A stretch of 64,000 bases of DNA, from positions 74,596,688 to 74,660,687 of the forward strand of contig NC_056000.1 in NCBI RefSeq assembly GCF_018446385.1. Direction: 5' to 3'. Both the position numbers and the translations under genes were made by a program. This DNA is from Zingiber officinale. Lineage: Eukaryota > Streptophyta > Magnoliopsida > Zingiberales > Zingiberaceae. How positions within the stretch are numbered: the stretch's first letter is position 1; every line of letters begins with the position of its first letter. The notes under the pieces are model-generated. The model was not told the DNA's origin. It ran no database searches and saw only the letters and a program-made list of their open reading frames with translations. Shown in pieces: positions 21,805 through 35,184 of this stretch.

Positions 21805-24800
21805 TGTAACGCCCGCCCTCCCTGCTAACCCTAAGGGACGGGGCTACGATACTCTATGTATAAATTTTTCTTTTTAAAACAGTGGAAGACTTAAAATAAT
21901 TTTCTTAGTTTAATAAAAACTTTTCTTTTGTTTTTCTTTTCATCAAATCTGAACTACACTATCATGGCATCAATAACATGATATCAAAATTAGTAGAAAC
22001 ATAACATCAAGTCACACATACAGTACTACATTTCATGATACCAAAGCATAGTTCTTTAAAAGTTTTTAAAACAGGTTCTTTTTTGGTTGCCTAGCCACTG
22101 CCACACACATCTCCTTGCCTCTCCTGCTGCTCCTTTAGCTCATCCAGCTTTTTTCTTTATCTGTGGTACAAGGAAAGTAAGCTATGAGCACTCATGGCTC
22201 AGTAAGTTCCTTTCCTACTCACTAAAACCGAAAATCATCACATGATCAAAGAATGTCTCAACATAACATGATCTCAACTAGTCATGGCATAACATATCAT
22301 ACTCTTTAAGCATATCATGCAACATAACAAAATCATAACTAGTCATGGCATATCATCTCTTAAAGCATAGCATGAAACATAACTTAATCATATCTAATCA
22401 TGGCATATCATAGTATCATCATAAGGTGGTATGGCATATCAAGCTCTTAAAGCATAGCATGAAACATAACATAATCGTATCTAATCATGACATATCATAA
22501 ATCATAGCACCATCACAACATGATCATAGGGTATATGCAATATGATTTTGAAAACATGTATCCGAAAAACATGTGTATGTCTCATGATCTTTAAAACCAT
22601 TTCTTCTTACATATATACTTGAACATAATATCAACATAATCAGGGCCCCGACTTGTACCACACATAGATAAATCACGTAGATATGCGCGCTTCCTAAGTA
22701 TATCCAAGGTAGCAAGTCTTGAATCATACTAGGAACTAGGTCCGGATCACACAGCCATAGACCTAGGGGCGTACTAAGGAGCCCATCCCTTTGTTTTTAC
22801 TAGCCTGGATCACACAGCCAAAGGCCTAGGGGCTGATTATGAGCCCACCCTTGGTACAAGCCTTACAAAGTAAAGTAGCATGTATAAAAATGCATCATTT
22901 AGTCACATAGCATATCATAGAAGTATGTATCACTTAGGCATACGTTATGTCATAAAAGTATGCATCACTTAGGCATACATCATGTCATAAAAAGTATGCA
23001 TCACTTAGGCATACATCATGTCATAAAAAGTATGCATCACTTAGGCATACATCATGTCATAAAAGCATGCATATTTTCACCACATAGCATATCATGAGAG
23101 CATGCATATTTTAGGCACATAGCATATCATCAAAGCATGCATATTTCTATCCACATAGCATATCATGAAAGCATGCATATTTTTTTTAGCACATAGCATA
23201 TCATCCAAGCATGCATATTTCTATCCACATAGCATATCATGAAAGCATGCATATTTTAAGCACATAGCATATCATCAAAGCATGCATATTTCTATCCACA
23301 TAGCATATCATGGAAAGTATAAATCACAAGCATACATGTTTAAGCATAAGGGTGTATCATGTGATTATACTATCATAAGAAACATGGTAACATAGTTAGC
23401 TTGGGTTCTAAGCTTCCTAATCCCTTGGGTTCTTATCATGGCCGAACCCCCCCTTTAGATCTAAATTTAGGTAAAAACAACCTCCAAGCATGTGGAACCT
23501 AAATTATCATCACATCAATTTCATAGGAAGCATTATAAGCATGATTAACTTGGTTTCTAAGTTCTCCAAGTCCCTAAACTTCATGTGGCCGAACCCTATC
23601 AGGTGTGAAACAAGGTCCCAAATGTCATGAAAGCATGGAAACCTTAAACCATATTTATAGCATTTTTTCCAAGTAACATAGTAAGCATATTTGAGCTAGT
23701 TCCTAAGTTCTTCAAGCCCTTAACATATGTCATGGCCGAAATTTAACAAGTATTCATTAGGGCTAAAAGCAAGCATACAAGCATGTGAACTTGAACTAAC
23801 ATCATGTATAAATTCATAATAAGGCATCATACAATGGGTATGGCCGAAACTTACCCTAGCCTCATTTTAGGTCATTAAACAACATATAGCATGAGAACTT
23901 TGGCTTTCTACTTATCATATTTCATGTAGAGTGACATGAGCATATTTAATTTTTGTTCTAGGGTTTCTAGGGCATCTATCCCTTCATAGCCGAAACATAC
24001 AATGGTCCATTTAGGTCATGGAAAAATTATACAAGCATGTGACTCAATCAACATATTATCATATTTCCACAAGAAGCATTTTTAACACAATTGGTTTAAA
24101 TTCTAAGGCCTCTAGGTCATTTAAACCCTACTTGGCCGAGACTCATCAGTGTTTAACTTTGCTTCAAATAGCCTAAAAGCATAGGAAGTCATACAAGTTT
24201 CATAGCATGTATAAAGACAAGCATAATAAACATACATGTGAATTATGTCTTAGGCTTCCTAGGTTTCTTTCCTTTTTCTTTTATTTTTCCTCATGGCCGA
24301 AACCTACCAATCTCTAAACTAGGTTTTAAGTGGCCTAAAGCATGGAAAACCTAAGTAAGTTTCATGGCAAAAATTACTAAGAACATCATATACAAATTTG
24401 GTTCATAAACAAGCTAGGACCCTTGTGATCTTACATGTCATATATCATGTAACTAAATTCTCTATACCCTAATTAAGCATGAGAGCATTAAACAACTTTC
24501 ATATCTTAATATCACAGAGGTCTTGAGCATGTTAAAATTTTGTTTAAGCTTTTCTAAGCTATCCATCTTATCATGGCCGAAAATCTTAATGAAGAGTTCA
24601 TGAATTTCTAGCAATATTCAACATGCAATTCTTTAAGAGAACTCTATATTCTATCATATAAACATGGTTACTTAAATTTAAAGGTCTTCCTAACCCTAAG
24701 CTCTTTTCTTGGCCGAAACATATGAGTGGATTTCTTTTAGTTCCAAGTAACTTTTAAGCAGGAAAAACCAACAAAAGACCCTTAGTAATTCATGGAGGGA

Positions 24801-25806
24801 ATCTTGTACTAGTTTGGTTAAACAATGATTTCCCTAACCTCTTTAAAATATTTTTGGCCGAAATTCTAGGGTTAGGTACTCCTCTGACCAAGCATCATAT
24901 AGGTATAAAAACATGAAGGAAAACCTTCCTACATAGCATAGAAAAATATCATGAAATGAGGACTTGTTTAAACCTTCCTAGATTTGAAAACTCTTCTTTG
25001 GTCGAATTTTTCTTAAATTCTATTCTAGGTTTTCTAATCCTCATAAAATCCGAAAAGCACATAAAACACCTTGTACCACAGGTGAGGGGAAGCTTACTTC
25101 CTTTTCGCTTGTGGATCTAAGGTGTGGTGATGAAAGAAGTAGCTTCTTCTTCTAGTTCCCTTCCCTTGATTCCTTGCTAAGTCCTCCTTGTATCTTAGGC
25201 TTTCTTAGGAGAAAACCTTGGCTTGGGCCGAAGATGGAGGAGAGGGGACTGAGGTTCTCGGTGATGGAGAGGAGAGAATGAGAGAAATGAGAGAAAAATA
25301 AAATCTCCTCTTTACATACTCTCTTTTATGTTAAGGGGGAAGAGGTAGCAAAATTGGTTTTTGCTTTCCTTCTCCCTTAGCCCTTTTTTCATTTTTCTTT
25401 TATTTATTTTATTTTCTAATTTATTCTCATCATTTATGATGAGAACAAGGGGGAATGAATCCCCTTAATTCTCCTCTTTAAGTCACGGCAAAGAAGAGAA
25501 AGAGGGAGAGAAAGGAAGGAAGGCAAGTTGCCTTTCTCTTGTTCTTTTCTTGTTTTCTTTTGGCTAGCTTTTACTCTCATCCTTATCATGAATTTCCCTC
25601 CTTTGCTATCAATATATTATTCCTATCCCAACTGTTTATTACCCATTAATCCTATCATTTACATCATAAGAGGTCCAAGGTTCAATCCTTGACAACTCCC
25701 TATTTTATTTCTTTTTATTTCTTTTTGGTTCAACATTCTACTAATATTTTTCTAAGGCAAATTCATCATTCTCTTATTTTATCTTAAAAGCTTAGTGGGT
25801 GTTACA
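21805..25806 (-). mobile_element. Solo LTR C, 4.0 kb (gypsy-like ends)
   Basis: A 4002-bp insert in the left LTR of B has TGTAACGCCC...GTGTTACA ends and a perfect 5-bp duplication GGAGC (21800-21804, 25807-25811). TG...CA ends with a 5-bp duplication and no internal domains, primer site or second LTR indicate a solo LTR left by recombination between two LTRs. On the minus strand it starts TGTAACACCC and ends GGCGGGCGTTACA, like gypsy LTR ends, so minus is the likelier orientation. It holds tandem repeats (22250-23330) and a motif with GGCCGAAA spaced through 23440-25220. No gene is seen. Confidence 0.85.
22890..23320. repeat. Tandem repeats of about 40 bp in solo LTR C
   Basis: Two related units alternate in blocks. 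First are four copies of AGTATGCATCACTTAGGCAT followed by ACATCATGTCATAAA (22920-23060). About seven copies of CACATAGCATATCATGAAAG followed by CATGCATATTT (23070-23310) follow. An older, looser series with AACATAACATAATCATATC words occupies 22250-22500. Confidence 0.85.
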
Positions 25807-28111
25807 GGAGCAACCACCACCGCCTAGGCAAAGCATTTTAAGGAAAGCTAATATTTATTTCCTTAAATAACTCTAGGTTAACCAAAAAGAACAATCGAAT
25901 CACAAATTCGAAAAAGAAGAAAACACAAACTCGAAAAACTATTTCGAAAACTCTAGAATCATATGCCTCTTGTGTTTGGTATTTCCAAAAATAACAATAC
26001 AAAGAAAAATAGTATGATGCGGAAAATAATTACTAGTTATACCTTTTTTTGTAAGCAAAAATAACCTCTTGATCTTCTACCGTATTCCTCTTCTAACCTC
26101 GGACGTTATTTAGGCAACGATCTTCTGAGACGAGAACCACCAAGCACCTTCTTCTTCCTTTTAGTTTTCGTCCACCACAATTCTCCAAGAGAAGTAGAGG
26201 TTCGGCCACCACCACCAAGCTCCAAGGGATGCAAGAAACAAAACCTCCTTTATCTCCTTCTTCTCCTAGCTAGAACCGGCCACCATTAAGAGCACCAAGA
26301 GGGGTTGCCGCCGGCCACAAGAAGAAGAGAAGAGGGAGAAGCTAGGGCCGGCCACCAAGGAGGAAAAGAGAGGAGAAGAATAATAGAGTCATTTTTTTTA
26401 TGAAGGCACCTCTACCCCTTCTTTTATAATCCTTGGTCTTGACAAATAAGGAAATTTAAATAAAAAACTTCCTTAATTCTTTTGCCATGAAAAGGAAAAT
26501 TTATTTAATTAAAAATAATTTTCTCTTCTCAATATACATGGCCGACCACTTATTTCCCCAAAACAAGGAGAGTTTTAATTAAAACAAAAATTAAAACTTC
26601 CTTATTTGTCTCCGGAAATTTATAAAAAATTTCTCCAATAATTTTTTCCTTCATGGTGGTTTGTAAAAAATAAATTTTATAAATTAAAATCTTTTTTTTA
26701 AACATGTGGATAAAAAGAAAGTTATCTCTAAAAATTAAAATCTCTTTTAATCTACAAATAAGGAAAGATATCAAATCTTTTCTTAATCTTTTGTAGAAAC
26801 TTATAAAAGAGAATATTTAATTTTTAAACTCTCTTTTAAATCATGAACATGGTTAAAAAGGAAAGTTTTCTCAAAATTAAAATCTACCTTTCAATCTACA
26901 AATAAGGAAAGATTTCAAATCTTTTCTTAATCTTTTATAGAAAGCTATAAAAGGAAAGATTTAAATTTTAAACTCTCTTTTAAAATCATGATATCCACAT
27001 AAGAAATAATTTTAACAAAAAAACCTTTTTAATATGATGTGGCCGGCCACCTAAGCTTGGGCTCCAAGCTATTGGCCATCCACCTTAAGGCTCAACCTTT
27101 AGGCTTGGTCGGCCCTAAGCTTGAGCTTCAAGCTTGGCTTGGCCGGCCCCTATTGGTTGGATAAGAAGGTGGGTATGTGGTGGGTATAAATCTCTATATA
27201 CAAGAGGCTACGATAGGGACCGAGAGGAGGAATTGATTTTGGTCTCCCGATGAAATTAAGCATCCCGTGTTCGCCCCGAACACATAACTTAATTTCATCA
27301 ATAATAATTCATTCCACTAAAGAACTATTATTGAACTACCGCACCAATCGCAAATTACATTTTGGGCTCCTTCTTATTATGAGTGTGTTAGTCTCCCTGT
27401 GTTTAAGATAATGAATGCCCACTAATTAAATGAGTTACTGACAACTCACTTAATTAATATCTTAGTCCAAGAGTAGTACCACTCAACCTTATCGTCATGT
27501 CGGACTAAGTCCACCTGCAGGGTTTAACATGACAATCCTTATGAGCTCCTCTTGGGGGTCATTCTCAACCTAGATTACTAGGACACAGATTTCTTCTATA
27601 ATCAACAACACACACTATAAGTGATATCATTTCTCAACTTATCGGGCTTATTGATTTATCGAACTAAATCTCACTCATTGATAAATTAAAGAAATAAATA
27701 TCAAATATATGTGCTTGTTATTATATTACAATTAAGAGCACACATTTCCATAAAAACTAAGGTCTAGTTCTTTTATCAAGTCAGTATAAAAAGAACTTAC
27801 CTAAAATGATCCTACTCAATACACTTAGAGTGTACTAGTGTAATTTATTAGTCAAGATAAACTAATACCTAATTACACTACGACTATTCCAATGGTTTGT
27901 TCCTTTCCATCTTAGTCGTGAGCAATTGTTTATAATTTATAAAGAACTGATAACATGATCTTCTGTGTGTGACACCACACACCATGTTATCTACAATATA
28001 AATTAGTTGAACAACTACATTTATCATAAATGTAGATATTTGACCAATGTGATTCTTATTTCTAGATAAATGTTTATACCAAAAGCTAGACTTTTAGTAT
28101 ACACTCTAACA

Positions 28112-31110
28112 ATCTCCCACTTATACTAAAGACTAAGCTGCCATATCTGCTGCCATACATCTGATTCCCAACCCTTCAACATGTCCATCAAAAGCTCTTG
28201 CCTTAAGGACCTTAGTGAAAAGATCTATAGGTCATCATCTGATGCAATCTAGGCGGCAACAACTTCTCCTCGTTTATAAGATTTCTCGTATTGGGTGATA
28301 CTTGCGCTCTATTGTGTTTACTTGCCTTATGGACTTATGGTTTCTTCGAGTTTGCTACTGCACCAAATTATTTTGGGCAAACCATAAATCATATTTAAGT
28401 CTATCTTGAAGTATCTGAGCCATACAACTTCTATGGCTGCCTCAGAGGCTGCCATATACTCAGCTTCTATGGTCGAGTTGAAAAAAAACACCTATGCTTA
28501 TCACTCTTCCATAGTTATGACTTTACCTCCTAAAGTAAACACAAAATCCCGAGGTTGACTTACTATTGTCCCTTTCCGATTGGATGTTAAAATCCATGTA
28601 ACCCTCAGGGACTAAATTATCTACCTTGTAAGCTAGCATATAATCTCTAGTGCCTCTAAGGTACTTCAATATATGCTTTACCGCAGACAAATGTCCTTGT
28701 CCAGAGTTACTTTGATATCTGCTAACCATGCCCACGGCAAAACAGATATCCAGTCTCGTACACAGCATTGCATACATTACACTTCCTACAGCCGAAGCAT
28801 AAGGAACTGCCTTCATGTCCTTTATTTCCTTTGATGTCTTCTGAGACATCTCTTTAGAAAAAACTATTCCATGCCTAAAAGGTAAGAAACCTTTTTTGGA
28901 GTTCTGCATGCTAAAACGAGCTAAGATTGTTTCGATATATGAATCTTGGGATACGTAAAATATATTCTTTTCTTGCGATCCCTTTGATCCCAAGAATATA
29001 TGCATTCTCCCAAGTCCTTCATATCAAATTGTTTGGACAACCATACCCTTACTTCTGACAACACTTTGATATTGTTTCCAACTACCAAAAATGTTATCTA
29101 CGTATAGTACAAGAAATACCACCACATTTCCATCACACTCTTTGTATACACAAGACTTATTCGCTTATTAAATAAATCCAAAAGTCTGGATTACTTCATT
29201 AAACCAGATTTTCCAAAACCTTGAAGCTTTCCTTCAGTCCATAGACTGATTGAGCTTGCACACAAGATGCTTCTTTGTTCTTTGCAATGAATCCTTCTGG
29301 TTGCTTTATATGGATGTTTTCTTCAAGACTTCCATTAAGGAAAGCTGTCTTGACATCCACTTGTTAAATCTCATAGATAAAAGAATCCGGGTAAACTTAA
29401 GCATGGCCATCGGTAAAATGGTTTCCTTTTTCAACAAGCCTTGCTTTGAAAGTTTCTACCTTCCTGTCTATCCCTCTTTTCCTATTGTAGACTAATTTTC
29501 ATCCAATGACTTTTACACCATTTGGTGATTTTATAAGCTCCCAGACTCTATTAGAATACATATATTCTAATTTTGTATTTATTGCTTTTTGCAAAGATGC
29601 TGCCTCTTTATCTTGGAGTGCTTTGTCATATGTCCGGGGATCAGGTTCATGTCCACCAGGGATCGAGTTCAAAGATTCTCCCAAAACATGAATATTTTAG
29701 GTTGCCTAACAACCCTCCCACTACGACGAGGCACTTTCTGCAATTGTGTATCATTTGTGATACGTGTTGCAGTTTCTTGTGATATTTCATCTTGTACAGT
29801 TGGTACTAGGTTAGACGTGCCCTTTAATTTCCTTAAGAACAATTTTTACTCATGGGCTTGTGGTTTATAGTATAGTCCTTTTCTCAAATCGAGCATTGGT
29901 GCCAACAATGACCTTCCGATTTTAAGGACTACAAACCTCTTTTCGTTTTTCTAGGATAACTCACAAACAAGTGAACTCATGTCCAATTTTTTAGTGTCTC
30001 TCCCATGCTAGACCACCTAAATCCAAATATGCTTCAGACTAGGCTTACGCCCATTCTGCAATTCTGTGGGAGTAGAGAGTTCTTGACTTAGAAGGTACTA
30101 TGTTCACTTCCGTTTCAGTGTATATCCTTAAAACGAATTTGGTAATTTTCTAAATAACTCATCATCGATCTAATTATTCCATAAGAGCCTTATACCTTCT
30201 TTCTACTACACCATTCTATTTGGGATGTACCAAGTGCAGTTAGTTGGGATTGAATCCCTACTTCTGATAAGTGACTCCTAAATTCTCCTAAGAGGTATTT
30301 GCTACTACGATCTTACCGTAGTGTCTCGATATTTTTACTTTGACATTTCTCCGCATCAGCCTCGTACTCTTTGAACTAATCAAAGCACTTAGACTTGCGG
30401 TGTATCAAGTAAATCTATCTGTGTCTCGAATAGTTGTCTATAAAATAGACGAAATATTTGAAACTACCTCTTGTCTGGATAGTCATAGGATCACACAAAT
30501 CAAAATGAACCAATTCCATTATATCTTTGGCTCCATATCCCTTAGACTTAAAAGCTTCTCGATTATTTTTCCTTCCAAGTAAGACTCTCAGGTTGGAAAT
30601 ATTTCCACTACCAATGAACCCAAAAGTTCATCAGCTACCAATGAATCCTATTTACGTTAAAATAACCTAGCCTTTGATGCCAAAGATATAATTGGTTCAT
30701 TTCTGAAGGTTGCTTTCTCTTAATAGTTAGAAGATGTGTTATTAATTTCCATTGTATCGTGGGAGTTATTGGATTTATAAATTGTTAACCAACGTACCAG
30801 AACAGATATCTTTCCTATTTTCTTGATAACAAGTTTGTTATCAAAATAGATAGAATATCTATTCTTCTATAGTTTAGAAACCGAAATCAAATTCTTTCTA
30901 AACTTGGTACGTAAAGATAATTTCTTAAAATCCATATTTTATCCCTATCAGAGGATAAGCATCTCCCACTGCAACAGCTATCACTTTTGCAGTAGTGCCC
31001 ATGTAGACGGTGACTTCCCCTTCATATAGTTATCGAGTTTCCTGGAACCTCTGCAATGAATTGCAGACATGATTAGTGGCTCTCGTATCTACACACCAGG
31101 TACCGGTAGA
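28112..31110 (-). pseudogene. pol: Element B pol remnants (protease, integrase, reverse transcriptase)
   Basis: Minus-strand fragments occur in correct order. A protease trace lies near 31060-31110 (DTRATNHVC, with Arg where Gly is expected). Integrase traces fill 29900-30700. The start of the reverse transcriptase is at 29684-29499 (ALQDKEAASLQKAI, SNRVWELI). The active-site region near 29100 reads YVDN in place of YVDD. The C-terminal part with the RNase H start is the frame 29005-28523 (SVMYAMLCTRLDICFAVGMV, KYLRGTRDYML, KSTSGFC). Many stops and frame changes make it non-functional. It is copia by domain order and sequence. Purine tract: 28112-28124 read on the minus strand. Confidence 0.85.
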
Positions 31111-31324
31111 TAACATCACTAATCATGTATTAACTAATGAATGAAATGCACCTATTTTGTTCTTAGCTCTAAGAGAACAGTCTACCTTAAATGTCCAAGT
31201 CCTATTTCCAATCATTACAATTGGGACTAATAAGTCTATTCTATAGTATAACAACTAGGGGATTGACAAACATTTTAAATCCTAAGAATTACAAAATTAT
31301 TTGGTCAAGACCAACACCTTAAAA

Positions 31325-31840
31325 TCCCCATGAATTTTGTATGCCACGATAGTGTGGACGTATACAAAAACAAAGAGGAGATTTTATTCATTAATTTTAT
31401 TATCTCGTTATCCTAACTTTATGACCAATAAAATTAATAGTTGGTCTATCAAATATTTGGTCAATAACTTTGAATTTGAAATAATATTGATTCCTCAAAA
31501 CAATATCATTTAAATTCACCAACACCTCAAACACCGTGAATTTTGCATACCATGATAGTGTGGACGTATACAAATTCAAACATTTGTAAGAGGAGGGTTT
31601 TACCCATTAATTATCTTGTCAATAAGTCTTTATGACAAATAAAATTACCTCAAACACCGTGAATTTTGTATGCCATGATAGTGTGGACGTATACAGAACC
31701 AAGCATTTGTAAGAGGAGTTTTTCCCATTAATTTTATTTTCTTGTCATCCTGACAAATAAAATTACCTCATACACCGTAAATTTTGTATGTCACGATAGT
31801 GTGGACGTATAAAAAATCTTAACATTTGTAAGAGGGGGTT
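31325..31840 (-). repeat. Four copies of a 45-bp motif in the leader/gag region of element B
   Basis: GAATTTTGTATGCCATGATA followed by GTGTGGACGTATACA recurs near 31333, 31538, 31663 and 31781. It is each time followed by CATTTGTAAGAGG and TTTATTGTCATAAAG-like words. Spacing is about 205, 125 and 118 bp. The array lies where a gag gene would be expected, between the protease remnant and the primer site. Confidence 0.8.
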
Positions 31841-32785
31841 TTAATTTTATTATCTTGTCAACCTATCTTTATGACAAATTAATAGTTGGTTTTCTTTGGT
31901 CACACAAATAATAGCAGTGACTCCGATGGGGAGGATACTATTAGACATGCCTAAGTGTATACCATTACTTGACACTAAATCCATTAATAAGATTATGCCC
32001 CTTCCGACGGGGAAGATCACACGCTCTTAATTAATTTCCTATAGTCATCCTAAATGGAAGTTTGATCTAGTGATCCGTAAACAAACTCATCCGATATGGA
32101 GGAAGGCACTCAGAGCCAACGCGCAAGTTTATTTGCATCACTTACAAACCAGTAATGGAGACCGTGAAATTTATTAAAATAAATCCCTCTCCCACTTAGT
32201 TATTTAAAGTGAGGAATTTTAAGTTATCCTACCATACATCACATGCATACACACACATCACAGTAAATAAAGCAATAAATATGGAAATTATTTTCCAACT
32301 ATTATGGTCTTTTCCTGTTACTGTCCTCCATGTGCTCCAACCCTAGTTGCTGCCATCTTTAGCCATCGCCATCGGGTCGAATTGTCGCATCCATCTTGCT
32401 TCTTCTTCCGCTGCGCCTCTGGTGCTCCAAAAGTACCACGCCTCACAAGAATCTGATCCGCAACAAAAATAGAGTTTTACATATATCGATCCTATATTCC
32501 ACGAAGGAATGTACATGTAATCTAGATCAAAAATAAAATTCTAAAATCCTAAGGCTAATACAGCTCCTGCTGTATTAGTTACATACAATCATGCACACGC
32601 AATAAAATGTCCTTGACATGTCCAAGGGTCCAATCACACACAATAAAAATATGCCATAATAGTTGGAGCCTGCAACTATAAAGTTAGCACATCCTACTAT
32701 TATCCTGCCTAAATTATGTATGACATATGCATAACCTAATTTGAAAACCAAACACACAGAGGTAAACCCTAGCTTTGATACGACG
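31841..32785 (-). other. Leader of element B with primer-binding site
   Basis: No open frame of note. Two short related blocks (GACTCCGATGGGGAGGATAC at about 31920 and CCCTTCCGACGGGGAAGATC at about 31998) lie at the left. At the right end the minus strand reads CGTATCAAAGCTAGGG directly next to the LTR (about 32767-32782), a degenerate Met primer-binding site. Confidence 0.6.
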
Positions 32786-34673
32786 TGTTGGTTAGTCCTA
32801 GGAAAACGTACCGGTTCCACTGTACAAAATTTTTTTGTACAAGTGTCGAACCTTTCCTTAAATAACCTATTTGTGTTCTTTAGAAATTAAATTAGGAATC
32901 ACAGACGGAACTTAACATCATTGATTCTAAATTTAACTTATCTGTTCTTAATGATTTAGATTTGAATCGAAAGCGAAACTTAACACTATTGATTCAAATC
33001 TACCTAAGTTATTAATTCCATAAATATTAATTTCCAAAATTGGCTTCCAGGACTGCATGACGAGACACATGACCTTCTTGGACATGGGAGTAACCACCAC
33101 CGCCTAGGCAAAGCCTTTTAAGGAAAGCTAATATTTATTTCCTTAAATAACTCTAGGTTAACCAAAAAGAACAATCGAATCACAAATTCGAAAAAGAAGA
33201 AAACACAAACTCGAAAAACTATTTCGAAAACTCTAGAATCATATGCCTCTTGTGTTTGGTATTTCCAAAAATAACAATACAAAGAAAAATAGTATGATGC
33301 GGAAAATAATTACTAGTTATACCTTTTTTTGTAAGCAAAAATAACCTCTTGATCTTCTACCGTATTCCTCTTCTAACCTCGGACGTTATTTAGGCAACGA
33401 TCTTCTGAGACGAGAACCACCAAGCACCTTCTTCTTCCTTTTAGTTTTCGGCCACCACAATTCTCCAAGAGAAGTAGAGGTTCGGCCACCACTACCAAGC
33501 TCCAAGGGATGCAAGAAACAAAACCTCCTTTATCTCCTTCTTCTCCTAGCTAGAACCGGCCACCATTAAGAGCACCAAGAGGGGTTGCCGCCGGCCACAA
33601 GAAGAAGAGAAGAGGGAGAAGCTAGGGTCGGCCACCAAGGAGGAAAAGAGAGGAAAAGAATAATAGAGTCATTTTTTTTATGAAGGCACCTCTACCCCTT
33701 CTTTTATAATCCTTGGTCTTGGCAAATAAGGAAATTTAAATAAAAAACTTCCTTAATTCTTTTGCCATGAAAAGGAAATTTTATTTAATTAAAAATAATT
33801 TTCTCTTCTCAATATACATGGCCGGCCACTTATTTCCCTAAAACAAGGAGAGTTTTAATTAAAACAAAAATTAAAACTTCCTTATTTGTCTCCGGAAATT
33901 TATAAAAAATTTCTCCAATAATTTTTCCCTTCATGGTGGTTTGTAAAAAGAAAATTTTATAAATTAAAATCTTTCTTTTAAACATGTGGATAAAAAGAAA
34001 GTTATCTCTAAAAATTAAAATCTCTTTTAATCTACAAATAAGGAAAGATATCAAATCTTTTCTTAATCTTTTGTAGAAACTTATAAAAGAGAATATTTAA
34101 TTTTTAAACTCTCTTTTAAATCATGAACATGGTTAAAAAGGAAAGTTTTCTCAAAATTAAAATCTACCTTTCAATCTACAAATAAGGAAATATTTCAAAT
34201 CTTTTCTTAATCTTTTGTAGAAAGCTATAAAAGGAAAGATTTAAATTTTAAACTCTCTTTTAAAATCATGATATCCACATAAAAAATAATTTTAACAAAA
34301 AAAACTTTTTAATATGCTGTGGCCTACCACCTAAGCTTGGGCTCCAAGCTATTGGCCGACCACCTTAAGGCTCAACCTTTAGGCTTGGCCGGCCCTAAGC
34401 TTGAACTTCAAGCTTGGCTTGGCCGGCCCCTATTGGTTGGCTAAGAAGGTGGGTATGTGGTGGGCATAAATCTCTATATACAAGAGGCTACGATAGGGAC
34501 CGAAAGGAGGAATTATTTTTGGTCTCCCGATGAGATTAAGCATCCCGTGTTCGCCCCGAACACATTGTTGGTGCGGTTAGCACTAACGATTTAACCCAGG
34601 TTTTGATGAATGACAAATCAGGTTAAGTTAGTCTGTTGTTTTCTAACACTCTGATCGAGTGTGCAGAAGAAGT

Positions 34674-34911
34674 CCAGACAGGTCGACGGGCTGACCGGAT
34701 GTCTGACACGAAGTCCAAGCAGGTCGACGGGCTGACCGGACGCTTGGAGAAAAGTCCAGCTAGGTCGATGGGCTGACCGGATAGCTGGCGAGAAGTCCAA
34801 GCGGGTCGACGGGCTGACCGGACGCTTGGCGAGAAGTCCAGCTAGGTCGACGGACTGACTAGATAGCTGGTGAGAAGTCCAGACGGGTCGACGGGCTGAC
34901 CGGACGTCTGG
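34674..34911 (+). repeat. Six hairpin units with an exact 41-nt period (5' LTR of D)
   Basis: Outer 5' arms start at 34674, 34715, 34756, 34797, 34838 and 34879. The arms are CCAGAC, CCAAGC, CCAGCT, CCAAGC, CCAGCT and CCAGAC. Each is closed by its own complement (GTCTG, GCTTGG, AGCTGG, GCTTGG, AGCTGG, GTCTGG). Inside each is GGTC, an 8-base loop and GACC; unit 5 has GACT. The unpaired GGA(C/T) follows the inner stem. The same array is in the 3' LTR. Minus-strand frames of about 104 residues here are by-products of the repeat. Confidence 0.93.
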
Positions 34912-35184
34912 CAGGTAAGTGAGGTAAGTCACTGGAGGGGAGTGACTGCGAGGACGCGTTCCCGGGAAGGGAACATTAGGCGTCGATCCGGCTTAGATCC
35001 ATTTCGGATATCTAAGTCAAGATCGTGACTAGATTCCGGTCTCGGAAAGACGGAATCTAAGTCATATTTTTACTATTAATTCTATTTCATAAATTGTGCT
35101 AACAATCTGTGTTGCAGAATACATATGTGCCTCGGACTAACTCTGTTTTGCAGGAAAGGAAGTTTCTGGAAACAGGAGGTCCGG

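Larger units (their letters stand above)
21501..28111 (-). repeat. Element B 3' LTR (left copy), contains solo LTR C
   Basis: The copy is in two parts, 21501-21804 and 25807-28111, aligning with 32786-33095 and 33096 onward. It is rich in GGCCGGCC words (26190-27150). A 74-residue frame on the minus strand (26550-26774) recurs in the other LTR at 33830-34054, but it is A+T-driven and not believed to be coding. The copy ends TACACTCTAACA at 28111. Confidence 0.9.

Noticed and set aside
26550..26774. 74-residue minus-strand frame repeated at 33830-34054
   Set aside because: It is shared only because both copies are LTRs of element B; composition is A+T-driven and no domain is seen.
34674..34911. 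Regularly spaced repeats resembling a CRISPR array
   Set aside because: The units are continuous 41-nt tandem hairpins without unique spacers, sit in both LTRs of a plant retrotransposon, and no cas genes are present.
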